From: Paracraurococcus sp049315625
GTDB lineage: Bacteria; Pseudomonadota; Alphaproteobacteria; Acetobacterales; Acetobacteraceae
NCBI GenBank assembly: GCA_049315625.1
Contig: JBMOJU010000140.1
Span: 1 to 12,218 of the forward strand
DNA: 12,218 nucleotides
Direction: 5' to 3'
Part shown: in pieces, positions 6,205 to 12,218 of the stretch
Numbering within the stretch: the first letter of the stretch is position 1
Layout: each line of letters starts with the position of its first letter
Program-made: the position numbers and the translations under genes
Notes under the pieces: generated by a model
What the model saw: only the letters and a program-made list of their open reading frames with translations
Databases searched by the model: none
What the model was told of the DNA's origin: nothing

Positions 6205-7242
6205 CTAACGGGTCGCGGTCCCCGGTAGGGCCGCCAGGATCTCCGCCCGCAGCCGCCGCGGCAGGCCGCCGCGATGTGCCGAATCATTCCTGGCGAGGTA
6301 GTCGCGTGCCTTGGGGCTGAGGCGGTAGAGCCCGGCCTCCTCAGGCCGCGGCCGGAAGGCCTGGGCGAGGCGCAGCGCCGCCGGCCCGGCCCGCAACCCC
6401 TGGGAGAGCACGCCGTTGCGGGCGCCCTTCACCTGATAGGCCAGGAAGCGTGGCAGCAGCACGGGCGCCGAATCGCCGTACTTCAGGGCGATGTAGATGC
6501 GGTTCCGGACGAAATGAAACCAGCGCGTGCCGGACCAGGCGAAGCGGCGCTCCCCGCTCACCTTGTGGCGGACGGCGATGTCGCCGCGGTAGCGGATGCG
6601 GCGGCCCAGGTTGATGGCGCGCAGGGCGAAGTCGTATTCCTCCCAACAGAAGAAGAGCGCGTCATCGTAACCCCCCGCGGCCTCGAAATCGGCCCGCCGG
6701 ATGGCGTGGCCGGCGCCGACAAAGGTGCAGGCATCGAAGCTTTCGGCCGCGCGTGGCAGCAGGCCGGGGGGATACCCCCAGGAGGAGAGGTCCTCCGCCC
6801 CGGTGGCAAAAACCAGGATGCGGCAGCCGATCGCGGCCAGGTCCGGTTCGGCCCGCAGCGCCTGGACTGCCTGGGCGAGCGTGTCCTCGGTCGCGAACTC
6901 CGCATCGTTGTCGAGCGCGAAGACGCAGCGCCCCGTTCCCAGCGCGGTTGCCCGGTTCCGCCCGCCGGCGACGCCCCAGTTGCGGTCAAGCTGGACCAGG
7001 GTGGCATCGGTGGTCCCCGCCACCGCCCGCGCCAGCAGCGCAAGGTTTTCCGGGCGGCTGCCCTGATCGGCGATCCACACATGCCGGGCGACACCCACCT
7101 GCGACCGCGCCGAGGCGATCGCCGCCACCGTGTCCTCCGCCCGATCGAGCGCCAGGATGATGACATCGGCGTCGTAATCGGGTCCGGGCGGGCCTGCTGC
7201 ACCCGCGATATGCTTCGGCGGCGGATAGGCGGGCAGGCTCAT
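6205..7242 (-). CDS. Family 2 glycosyltransferase (soluble, GT-A fold)
   Basis: This 345-residue cytoplasmic enzyme probably transfers a nucleotide-activated sugar onto the growing lipid-linked oligosaccharide. The GT-A core covers about 24-230: the start strand DVIILALDRAEDT, NWGVAGGRN at 88-96 (sugar-nucleotide binding, seen in rhamnosyltransferase-like GT2s), the metal-binding DND at 111-113, GAGHAIRR around 176-183, and WEEYDFALR at 200-208, which holds the likely catalytic acidic residues. His226 follows, as in many family members. The C-terminal 100 residues are basic and may sit on the membrane. Its ATG overlaps the stop of the preceding GT2 gene in an ATGA arrangement, so the two are translationally coupled. 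The donor sugar cannot be read from sequence. Confidence 0.92.
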   Translation of the reverse strand: MSLPAYPPPKHIAGAAGPPGPDYDADVIILALDRAEDTVAAIASARSQVGVARHVWIADQGSRPENLALLARAVAGTTDATLVQLDRNWGVAGGRNRATALGTGRCVFALDNDAEFATEDTLAQAVQALRAEPDLAAIGCRILVFATGAEDLSSWGYPPGLLPRAAESFDACTFVGAGHAIRRADFEAAGGYDDALFFCWEEYDFALRAINLGRRIRYRGDIAVRHKVSGERRFAWSGTRWFHFVRNRIYIALKYGDSAPVLLPRFLAYQVKGARNGVLSQGLRAGPAALRLAQAFRPRPEEAGLYRLSPKARDYLARNDSAHRGGLPRRLRAEILAALPGTATR

Positions 7243-8234
7243 CCGGGGCGCATCCCTTCGAAGTCGGGGGCCGGGATCGCCAGGTAGGCGGTCCGCTTGG
7301 CCTCCATCCGGCCGCGAGTGACGGTGTCGAGGATCATCCCGCAGGCGAAGGACAGGAACGATAGCAGCACCAACCCCATCGCCAGCACCGCGGTCGGCAG
7401 GCGCGGCACCAGGCCTGTGGCGAGGAATTCCCAGACGACCGGGGTGCCGAAGCCGAGGCCCAGCGCCAGCAGGGCGGCGGCGATCCAGGAGAAGAAGGGC
7501 AGGGGCTTCTCCCGCTTCACCAGGGCGATGATCGCCTTGAGGATGCGCCAGCCATCCGAGAAGGTCCGCAGCTTGGAGACGCTGCCGGCCGGGCGGTCCT
7601 TGTAGGCGGTCTCGACCTCGCCGACCGGGAGCATCAGTTCCAGTGCATGGACGGTGAATTCGGTCTCGGTCTCGAAGCCGGCGGCGAGCGCCGGGAAGCT
7701 CTTTACGAAGCGCCGGGAGAAAACCCGGTAGCCGGAGAGCATGTCGCTGATCCGGTTGCCGAAGATGGTCCGTACCATGCCGGTCAGCATCAGGTTTCCG
7801 AAGCGGTGGCCGGGACGGTAGGCTTCCTGGATCTGGCTGATCCGGATGCCGGTGACCATGTCCAATCGCTCATCGACCAGCGTCGCCACCATGCGCGGCG
7901 CCGCCGCGGCCTCATAGGTGTCGTCGCCATCGACCAGCACGTAGATGTCGGCTTCGATATCGGCGAACATCCGGCGCACTACATGGCCCTTGCCCTGCAG
8001 CGTCTCGGTCCGCACCAGGGCACCGGCAGCGCGCGCCACCTCGACCGTCCGGTCCTTGGAATTATTGTCGTAGACGTAGATCGGCGCGCCGGGCAGGGCG
8101 GCGCGGAACGCCTCCACCACGCGCGGGATCGCGACTTCCTCGTTGTAGCAGGGGATCAGCACCGCGATGCGCGGGGCGGCCTGGCGCTGGTCCGGGTCGA
8201 GGCCCGGAACGGTCTGCGGTAGGGTATCGGGCAC
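7239..8234 (-). CDS. Membrane-anchored GT2, polyprenyl-phosphate glycosyltransferase (DPM/GtrB-like)
   Basis: The enzyme (331 residues from the chosen start) resembles dolichyl- and undecaprenyl-phosphate sugar synthases. The GT-A core has VLIPCYNEE at 25-33, DNNSKDRT at 56-63, the metal-binding VDGDDT at 101-106 and the family stretch SDMLSGYRVFSRRF at 163-176. Two membrane segments follow (about 247-267 and 280-303), then a short basic tail with RGRMEAKRTAYL. It would charge a polyprenyl phosphate with one sugar on the cytoplasmic face. I prefer GTG at 8234, which has GGAGA six bases upstream. ATG at 8270 is the alternative; it overlaps the previous gene by 11 bases and lacks a Shine-Dalgarno. 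The operon also encodes a GtrA-type protein, so a GtrA/GtrB-like partnership is plausible. Confidence 0.9.
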   Translation of the reverse strand: MPDTLPQTVPGLDPDQRQAAPRIAVLIPCYNEEVAIPRVVEAFRAALPGAPIYVYDNNSKDRTVEVARAAGALVRTETLQGKGHVVRRMFADIEADIYVLVDGDDTYEAAAAPRMVATLVDERLDMVTGIRISQIQEAYRPGHRFGNLMLTGMVRTIFGNRISDMLSGYRVFSRRFVKSFPALAAGFETETEFTVHALELMLPVGEVETAYKDRPAGSVSKLRTFSDGWRILKAIIALVKREKPLPFFSWIAAALLALGLGFGTPVVWEFLATGLVPRLPTAVLAMGLVLLSFLSFACGMILDTVTRGRMEAKRTAYLAIPAPDFEGMRPG

Positions 8235-8240
8235 GCGAAA

Positions 8241-8245
8241 TCTCC
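8241..8245 (-). promoter_or_regulatory. Shine-Dalgarno supporting a GTG start at 8234
   Basis: On the minus strand GGAGA is followed by TTTCGC and then GTG. The six-base spacing is close to ideal and falls in the 25-base gap after the upstream gene's stop codon. The competing ATG at 8270 has no purine-rich element ahead of it, though it could be reached by translational coupling. Confidence 0.5.
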
Positions 8246-8259
8246 GGCGGGACGAGGTC

Positions 8260-9765
8260 TCAGCAGGCATTGCGCATGCGCGCAACGGCCAGCAGGGTCC
8301 GCACCAGGATCACGAGATCGAGCCAGGGCGACCAAGTCTCGATATACTCCAGATCGCTCTCGACGCGTCGGATAAGCTTATCCTCAGTTTCGGTTGGCCC
8401 GCGCCAGCCCCGCACCTGTGCAAGGCCCGTGAGGCCCGGCTTGACCCGGTGCCGCGCCGCATAGCGGGCCATCACCTCCTCGAACGGACGGTTGCCGGCG
8501 CGGGTGCCGGGGGCGTGCGGCCGCGGGCCGATGAACGACATCTCGCCGCGCAGGACGTTAAAAACCTGCGGCAATTCGTCGAGCGAGGTACGCCGGAGGA
8601 TGGCCCCGACGCGGGTGACACGTGGGTCGCCGGCCATGACCTGCCGCTTGACCGTGTGGTCGGCGGCATCGTGGTACATGGTGCGGAACTTCAGGACGTA
8701 GAAATCGCGGTTGTTGAAGCCTGTCCGCCGTTGGCGGAACAATGCCGGCCCCGGGCTTTCCAGCCGGACGGCGAGGCCGATTAGCGCCATGGGTACTGCA
8801 GCGACGGCCAAGGCGCCGATGGCCAGGACGTAATCCTCCACCGCCTTCACCACCGCGGCCCAGCCGCGAATCGGCCGGTCGGCCAGCCGCAGCAGCCGCG
8901 GCGCCTCGGCCGCATCGTGCCGGTAGGCCAGCAGGTCGGGGGCCAGGCAGACATCCACCGGGTAGTCGGCGAGCATGGCCTGCAGGTCGCGCACCCGTCG
9001 TTCCTCCGCCCAGGGCATGCAGAGCACAATCTGGTCGACCTCGCCGCGGCGGATCATGCCATCCAGCAACGCCACCGGCCCGAGATACGGCAGCCCGCCG
9101 CTGCCCGCCGCGGCCACCGCGTCATTGTCCACCAGCCCCAGCAGGGCGACGCCCTGGTCGTGCCGGTCGGCCAGGCTCTTGGCGAAGCGGGCGGCCTGTG
9201 GCCCGTTGCCGACCAGCACGGCCCGCTGCCGGCTAAGCTGGGGCAGGGCACGGAAGAAGGCGGCCGAGCCGAGACGGCCGACCAGCAGCATCGGCGCCGC
9301 AAGGCCCAGCCAGAGCAGCGCGGCACCGGGCCGGAAGGTGACCGGGGCGCCGAGCACCAGCGCGGCCGCGGCCAGCCCGCCGCCGCCCAGGACCAGCCCG
9401 CCGAGTGCGGCGAAGACCGATTTGCGGCTGCCGAACAGCGCGGCATGCGCATAGGCGCCGCCGAAGCCGGCCAGGCTGATGGTCAGCGCGGCGAAGAAGG
9501 CGATCAACTGCGGCGAGGGCGAGCCCCGCTCCAGCGGGACATATTGCAGGATGACGCCGGAGAGGATGACCGATACCGCGTCCAGCCCGGCCACCAGCGC
9601 GGCCAGCAGGGCAGGGGAGACCGGGCGCGGCAGCCGCCGCGGCCGCCGCACCGCCTCCGGCTGGCGGCCACCATCGGCGAAGCCGGGCCAGGTGCCTTCC
9701 GCCACCGCGGGCAGCAGCGGCGGTGCGTCCTTGGTACCGTGGTCGGGTTGGCTCAAACCGTGCAT
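8260..9765 (-). CDS. WcaJ-like undecaprenyl-phosphate sugar-phosphate transferase
   Basis: This 501-residue polyprenyl glycosylphosphotransferase starts exopolysaccharide assembly by moving a hexose-1-phosphate, often glucose, from UDP-sugar to undecaprenyl phosphate. The N-terminal membrane bundle spans about 50-170 in four segments. A Rossmann-like CoA-binding-type domain follows (RAVLVGNGPQAA at 181-192). A further hydrophobic segment at about 312-333 precedes the catalytic domain, with FRQRRTGFNNRDF, KFRTM at 359-363, TSLDELPQVFNVLRGEMS at 393-410 containing the catalytic Asp396-Glu397 pair, GPRPH at 413-417, PGLTGLAQVRGW at 443-454 and ESDLEYIETWS near the end. The domain order is that of full-length WcaJ/GumD/PssA-like enzymes. 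There is no clear Shine-Dalgarno before the ATG at 9765. The preceding gtrA-like gene ends 77 bases upstream in the same direction. Confidence 0.95.
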   Translation of the reverse strand: MHGLSQPDHGTKDAPPLLPAVAEGTWPGFADGGRQPEAVRRPRRLPRPVSPALLAALVAGLDAVSVILSGVILQYVPLERGSPSPQLIAFFAALTISLAGFGGAYAHAALFGSRKSVFAALGGLVLGGGGLAAAALVLGAPVTFRPGAALLWLGLAAPMLLVGRLGSAAFFRALPQLSRQRAVLVGNGPQAARFAKSLADRHDQGVALLGLVDNDAVAAAGSGGLPYLGPVALLDGMIRRGEVDQIVLCMPWAEERRVRDLQAMLADYPVDVCLAPDLLAYRHDAAEAPRLLRLADRPIRGWAAVVKAVEDYVLAIGALAVAAVPMALIGLAVRLESPGPALFRQRRTGFNNRDFYVLKFRTMYHDAADHTVKRQVMAGDPRVTRVGAILRRTSLDELPQVFNVLRGEMSFIGPRPHAPGTRAGNRPFEEVMARYAARHRVKPGLTGLAQVRGWRGPTETEDKLIRRVESDLEYIETWSPWLDLVILVRTLLAVARMRNAC

Positions 9766-9842
9766 GCAGGCAGTCCCGGGCTGGGGTCGGGCTGGCGGAA
9801 CGCGCAGATCTGGCGGTTACGGTGCACGGGCTTTGCCGTCCT

Positions 9843-10337
9843 TCAGCTGTGGGACGGACGGCCGCTGCCGCCCTGGCCGAAGACGAAGCGCCGCGACAGA
9901 ACGAAGTTCCCGACCATGCCGGCCAGCGAGCCCGCGGCGACGCCGAGCACCGGGAAGGCCGCGACCAGCGGCACGAAAGCCACCAGCGCGGCATAGGTCC
10001 CGTAATTGAAGGCGAAGCCTACCAGGTTCACCAGAACGAACAGGGCCCATTGCCGCACGGGCGGCGCGGCGGCCGCGTCGCGGAAGGTCCAGGCCCGGTT
10101 GAGCACGAAGGTCGTGGTCGCCGCCGCGAGGTAGGACACGACCCGGCCGAACCAGGGCCCGAGACCGAGCGCGATGCCGGCGGTCAGCACCGCGGCATCG
10201 ACCACGAAGCCGGCGACACCGACGATGCCGAAGCGAAGCAGCGCGACGGCGACGCGGGCGCGGTCGGGCCCCAGTCGTGTGGCCCAGACCGGGATCGTGG
10301 AGCTCTCGGCAAGGGGAACGGCGGGCATGTCATGCAT
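9843..10337 (-). CDS. GtrA-family membrane protein (putative lipid-linked sugar flippase)
   Basis: This 164-residue protein has four predicted membrane segments (about 34-56, 62-80, 97-120 and 126-148). GtrA landmarks are RFGIVGVAGFVVDAAV at 35-50, NRAWTFR at 80-86, FNYGTYAAL at 110-118 and GNFVLSRRFVF at 143-153. GtrA proteins are proposed to flip polyprenyl-phosphate-linked sugars made by GtrB-type GT2 enzymes. The frame stays open to an ATG at 10409, but those 24 extra codons use rare-looking A/T-ending codons (AGA, TTT, TTG, GGA, TCA), unlike the rest of the gene. I therefore place the start at 10337; ATG at 10328 is nearly as likely. It is first in the leftward operon with the WcaJ-like and GT2 genes. 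Confidence 0.9.
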   Translation of the reverse strand: MHDMPAVPLAESSTIPVWATRLGPDRARVAVALLRFGIVGVAGFVVDAAVLTAGIALGLGPWFGRVVSYLAAATTTFVLNRAWTFRDAAAAPPVRQWALFVLVNLVGFAFNYGTYAALVAFVPLVAAFPVLGVAAGSLAGMVGNFVLSRRFVFGQGGSGRPSHS

Positions 10338-10670
10338 CTCGGATGCGAATGATCTACCCGGCCGCGAGGGTCCAAACAAACCACGCCGCGGTGACGATTG
10401 CCGAGTCATGGCCTTCTGTCCCCGCGTGGGACGTCACGTTCCGCGGCGCAGCATGAAGCGTGGCGGTTGGGCGGCATCGAGGCCGGCGCCGGTTGATCGG
10501 ATCGCATGCGTTCAAGGGCTCCACTGTCCCTGCAGCCTGCCAGATGGATGTGACGCCGATGCGGCAACGCAGTCCGAACCGGCGCCAGCGGGGCGAGCGA
10601 GCGACCCCCTTGCGCAACTGCGAAGGATCAGGCTTGCCTTGCAACGGCTTCATATGACGGGAACGGGATC
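10338..10670. other. Divergent intergenic region between gtrA-like gene and binding-protein gene
   Basis: These 333 bases should hold the promoters of the leftward polysaccharide operon and the rightward solute-binding protein gene. Codon-position bias is lost here on both strands, and I see no credible small gene. I found no sigma-70 promoter with both boxes at proper spacing. The only structure I would note is the 10-bp inverted repeat at 10485-10494 and 10577-10586. Confidence 0.6.
10485..10586. repeat. 10-bp inverted repeat GGCGCCGGTT/AACCGGCGCC
   Basis: GGCGCCGGTT at 10485-10494 has its perfect complement at 10577-10586, with 82 bases between. The arms are too far apart for a simple operator or terminator but could be two binding sites of one regulator or the base of a folded leader. 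In such GC-rich sequence a repeat of this size can occur by chance. Confidence 0.3.
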
Positions 10671-12218
10671 ATGGATCGTCGCAGCTTCCTCCTCGGCACC
10701 GCGGGGGCGGCGGCCCTGCCGCTGGCCTCGCCGGCGCTGGCGCAGTCCGCCGGCAGCCGGGTGCTCAAATTCATCCCGCAATCGGATGTCGCGGTGATCG
10801 ACCCCATCGTCACCACCGCCTACGTCACCCGGCACCATTCCTTCCTGATCTACGACACGCTCTATGGCCTGGACGCGCAGTTCAAGCCGCAGCCGCAGAT
10901 GGCCGAGGGCCACGTCGTCGAGGATGGCGGCAAGCGGGTCAGCATCACCCTGCGGCCCGGCCTGAAATTCCACGACGGTTCGCCGGTGCTGGCGAAGGAC
11001 GCCGTCGCCTCGATCAAGCGCTGGTGGGTACGCGACGCCATGGGGCAGGCGCTGGCCGCCGCCTGTGACGAGCTGGTCGCCGAAGACGACCGGCGCTTCA
11101 CCTTTCGCCTGAAGAAGCCCTTCGCCCTGCTGTTCGACGCGCTGGCCAAGCCCGCCAGCCCGGTCTGCTTCATCATGCCGGAGCGGATCGGCCAGCTCGA
11201 CCCCAATGTCCCGTTCAAGGAGATCATGGGTAGCGGACCGTACCGGCTGAAGGCCGATGAGCGCGTGCCGGGCAGCCTGCTGGTCTACGAGCGTAATGCG
11301 GATTACCTGCCGCGCGAGGGCGGCGTCAACGAATGGACCGCCGGGCCGAAGGTGGCGCATTTCGACCGCGTCGAATGGCGCGTCATCACGGATGCCTCGA
11401 CCGCGGCCGGCGCCCTGCAATCCGGCGAGGTCGATTGGTGGGAACAGCCGACCGCCGACCTGCTGCCGCTGCTGCGGCGGAACCGCAACATCAAGACCGA
11501 GCTCTACGACCCGACCGGACTGCTCGGCCTCTGCCGCTTCAACCATTTGCACCCGCCGTTCAACAACCCGGCGATCCGCCGCGCGCTGCTGGGCGCCTGC
11601 AACCAGGCGGATTTCATGACCGCAGTGATCGGCACCGACCCGGCGATGTGGCGCGACAAGGTCGGGTTCTTCCCGCCCGGCACGCCCTTCGCGTCGGATG
11701 TCGGGATGGCACCGCTGACCGGTCCGCGCGACTACGCCAAGGTGAAGGCCGACCTCGCCGCCGCCGGCTACAAGGGCGAGAAGGTGGTGCTGATGGGCGC
11801 GACCGACTTCCCAACGCTGAACGCCCTGGCGCAGGTCTGCCTCGACATGCTGCAGAAGGCGGGGATGAACGTCGACTACGTCTCGACCGACTGGGGCAGC
11901 GTCGTCACCCGCCGTGCCAACCGCAACCCGCCGGACCAGGGCGGCTGGAACATCTTCCTCACCTTCTTCTCCGGGCTCGATTTCTTCACCCCGGCCGGGC
12001 ATCTCGGGCTGCGCGGCAACGGGCTGGCGGCCTGGCCGGGCTGGCCGACCATGCCGAAGGTGGAGGCGCTGCGCGCCGAGTGGCTGGACGCGCCGAGCCT
12101 GGCCGACCAGCAGCGCCTGGCGCGGGAGATCCAGGCGGAGGCCTTCCAGGAGGTGCCCTACATCCCCGTCGGCGCCTATTTCCGGCCCTGGTCCTACCGC
12201 ACCAACATCAGCGGGGTG
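10671..12218 (+). CDS. ABC transporter family-5 solute-binding protein, Tat-exported (3' end outside window)
   Basis: The open frame runs 516 codons to the window edge without a stop. Family-5 proteins are usually 500-540 residues, so only the last few are probably missing. The N-terminus DRRSFLLG followed by a hydrophobic run and ALA at 22-24 is a twin-arginine signal peptide with likely cleavage before Gln25. Family landmarks are YDTLYGLDAQFKPQPQMAEG, LRPGLKFHDGSPV, GSGPYRL at 187-193 and PPFNNPAIRRAL at 295-306. It would capture a peptide or other small solute in the periplasm for a DppBCDF-type importer, whose genes would be expected downstream. The ligand cannot be inferred. Only a weak GGGA precedes the ATG. 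It is divergent from, and probably unrelated to, the polysaccharide operon. Confidence 0.93.
   Translation, partial: MDRRSFLLGTAGAAALPLASPALAQSAGSRVLKFIPQSDVAVIDPIVTTAYVTRHHSFLIYDTLYGLDAQFKPQPQMAEGHVVEDGGKRVSITLRPGLKFHDGSPVLAKDAVASIKRWWVRDAMGQALAAACDELVAEDDRRFTFRLKKPFALLFDALAKPASPVCFIMPERIGQLDPNVPFKEIMGSGPYRLKADERVPGSLLVYERNADYLPREGGVNEWTAGPKVAHFDRVEWRVITDASTAAGALQSGEVDWWEQPTADLLPLLRRNRNIKTELYDPTGLLGLCRFNHLHPPFNNPAIRRALLGACNQADFMTAVIGTDPAMWRDKVGFFPPGTPFASDVGMAPLTGPRDYAKVKADLAAAGYKGEKVVLMGATDFPTLNALAQVCLDMLQKAGMNVDYVSTDWGSVVTRRANRNPPDQGGWNIFLTFFSGLDFFTPAGHLGLRGNGLAAWPGWPTMPKVEALRAEWLDAPSLADQQRLAREIQAEAFQEVPYIPVGAYFRPWSYRTNISGV

Noticed and set aside
6176..6222. Direct repeat CGCGGTCCC at 6176-6184 and 6214-6222 around the convergent stops
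   Set aside because: It is short, GC-rich and mostly inside coding sequence, with no transposase, target-site pattern or further copies to suggest a mobile element.
6274..7287. A 337-codon plus-strand frame opposite the soluble GT2
   Set aside because: The opposite strand carries complete GT2 motifs and is coupled to its neighbour by an ATGA overlap, so this frame is a shadow.
8917..9996. A 359-codon plus-strand frame opposite the WcaJ-like gene
   Set aside because: It covers the start of one well-supported gene and the end of another on the other strand and has no domain of its own.
10354..10653. A 99-codon minus-strand frame filling most of the second divergent region
   Set aside because: Its codons lack the strong third-position G/C bias of all real genes here, no ribosome-binding site is clear, and the product is unrecognisable.
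10650..12002. A 450-codon minus-strand frame opposite the solute-binding protein
   Set aside because: The plus strand has a Tat signal peptide and family-5 motifs in one unbroken frame to the window edge.

Overview
The window is very GC-rich (strong G/C preference at third codon positions) and tightly packed. Twin-arginine-type solute-binding proteins, a PrsD/PrsE-type secretion pair and the general codon style suggest an alphaproteobacterium, most likely in or near the Acetobacteraceae (Roseomonas-like). That placement is inferred from protein flavour only; no marker gene is present.

Layout. Positions 1-3795 (minus strand) carry a small unknown single-TM protein, then a type I secretion ABC transporter and its HlyD/PrsE-type periplasmic adaptor, packed almost without gaps. 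The first 26 codons of another unknown gene follow at the left edge. Positions 3796-4166 are a 371-base divergent control region with several inverted repeats. Positions 4167-6201 (plus strand) carry an outer-membrane beta-barrel of the BBP2/EpsL type and a WecG/TagA/CpsF glycosyltransferase 13 bases behind it. Positions 6205-10337 (minus strand) carry, in transcription order, a GtrA-family membrane protein, a WcaJ-like polyprenyl-phosphate sugar-phosphate transferase, a polyprenyl-phosphate-type GT2 with two C-terminal membrane segments, and a soluble GT2. After a 333-base gap, a family-5 extracellular solute-binding protein (plus strand) runs off the right edge.

How the genes fit together. 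The central block looks like part of a cell-surface or extracellular polysaccharide locus. The WcaJ-like enzyme would load the first sugar phosphate on undecaprenyl phosphate, and the WecG-type enzyme and soluble GT2 would extend the chain. The GtrA plus membrane-anchored GT2 pair resembles the GtrA/GtrB module, which makes and flips a single lipid-linked sugar. The beta-barrel may serve export. No Wzx, Wzy, Wza, Wzc or TolC homologue lies in the window, so the pathway is incomplete here. The type I system has no visible substrate. In rhizobia PrsDE exports polysaccharide-modifying enzymes, so a link to the polysaccharide genes is plausible but unproven.

I see no mobile element, CRISPR array, tRNA or rRNA. 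I found no clearly new system. The best leads are the unknown membrane protein ahead of the secretion genes, a hairpin covering the ribosome-binding site of the beta-barrel gene, and the split GtrA/GtrB-like pair.
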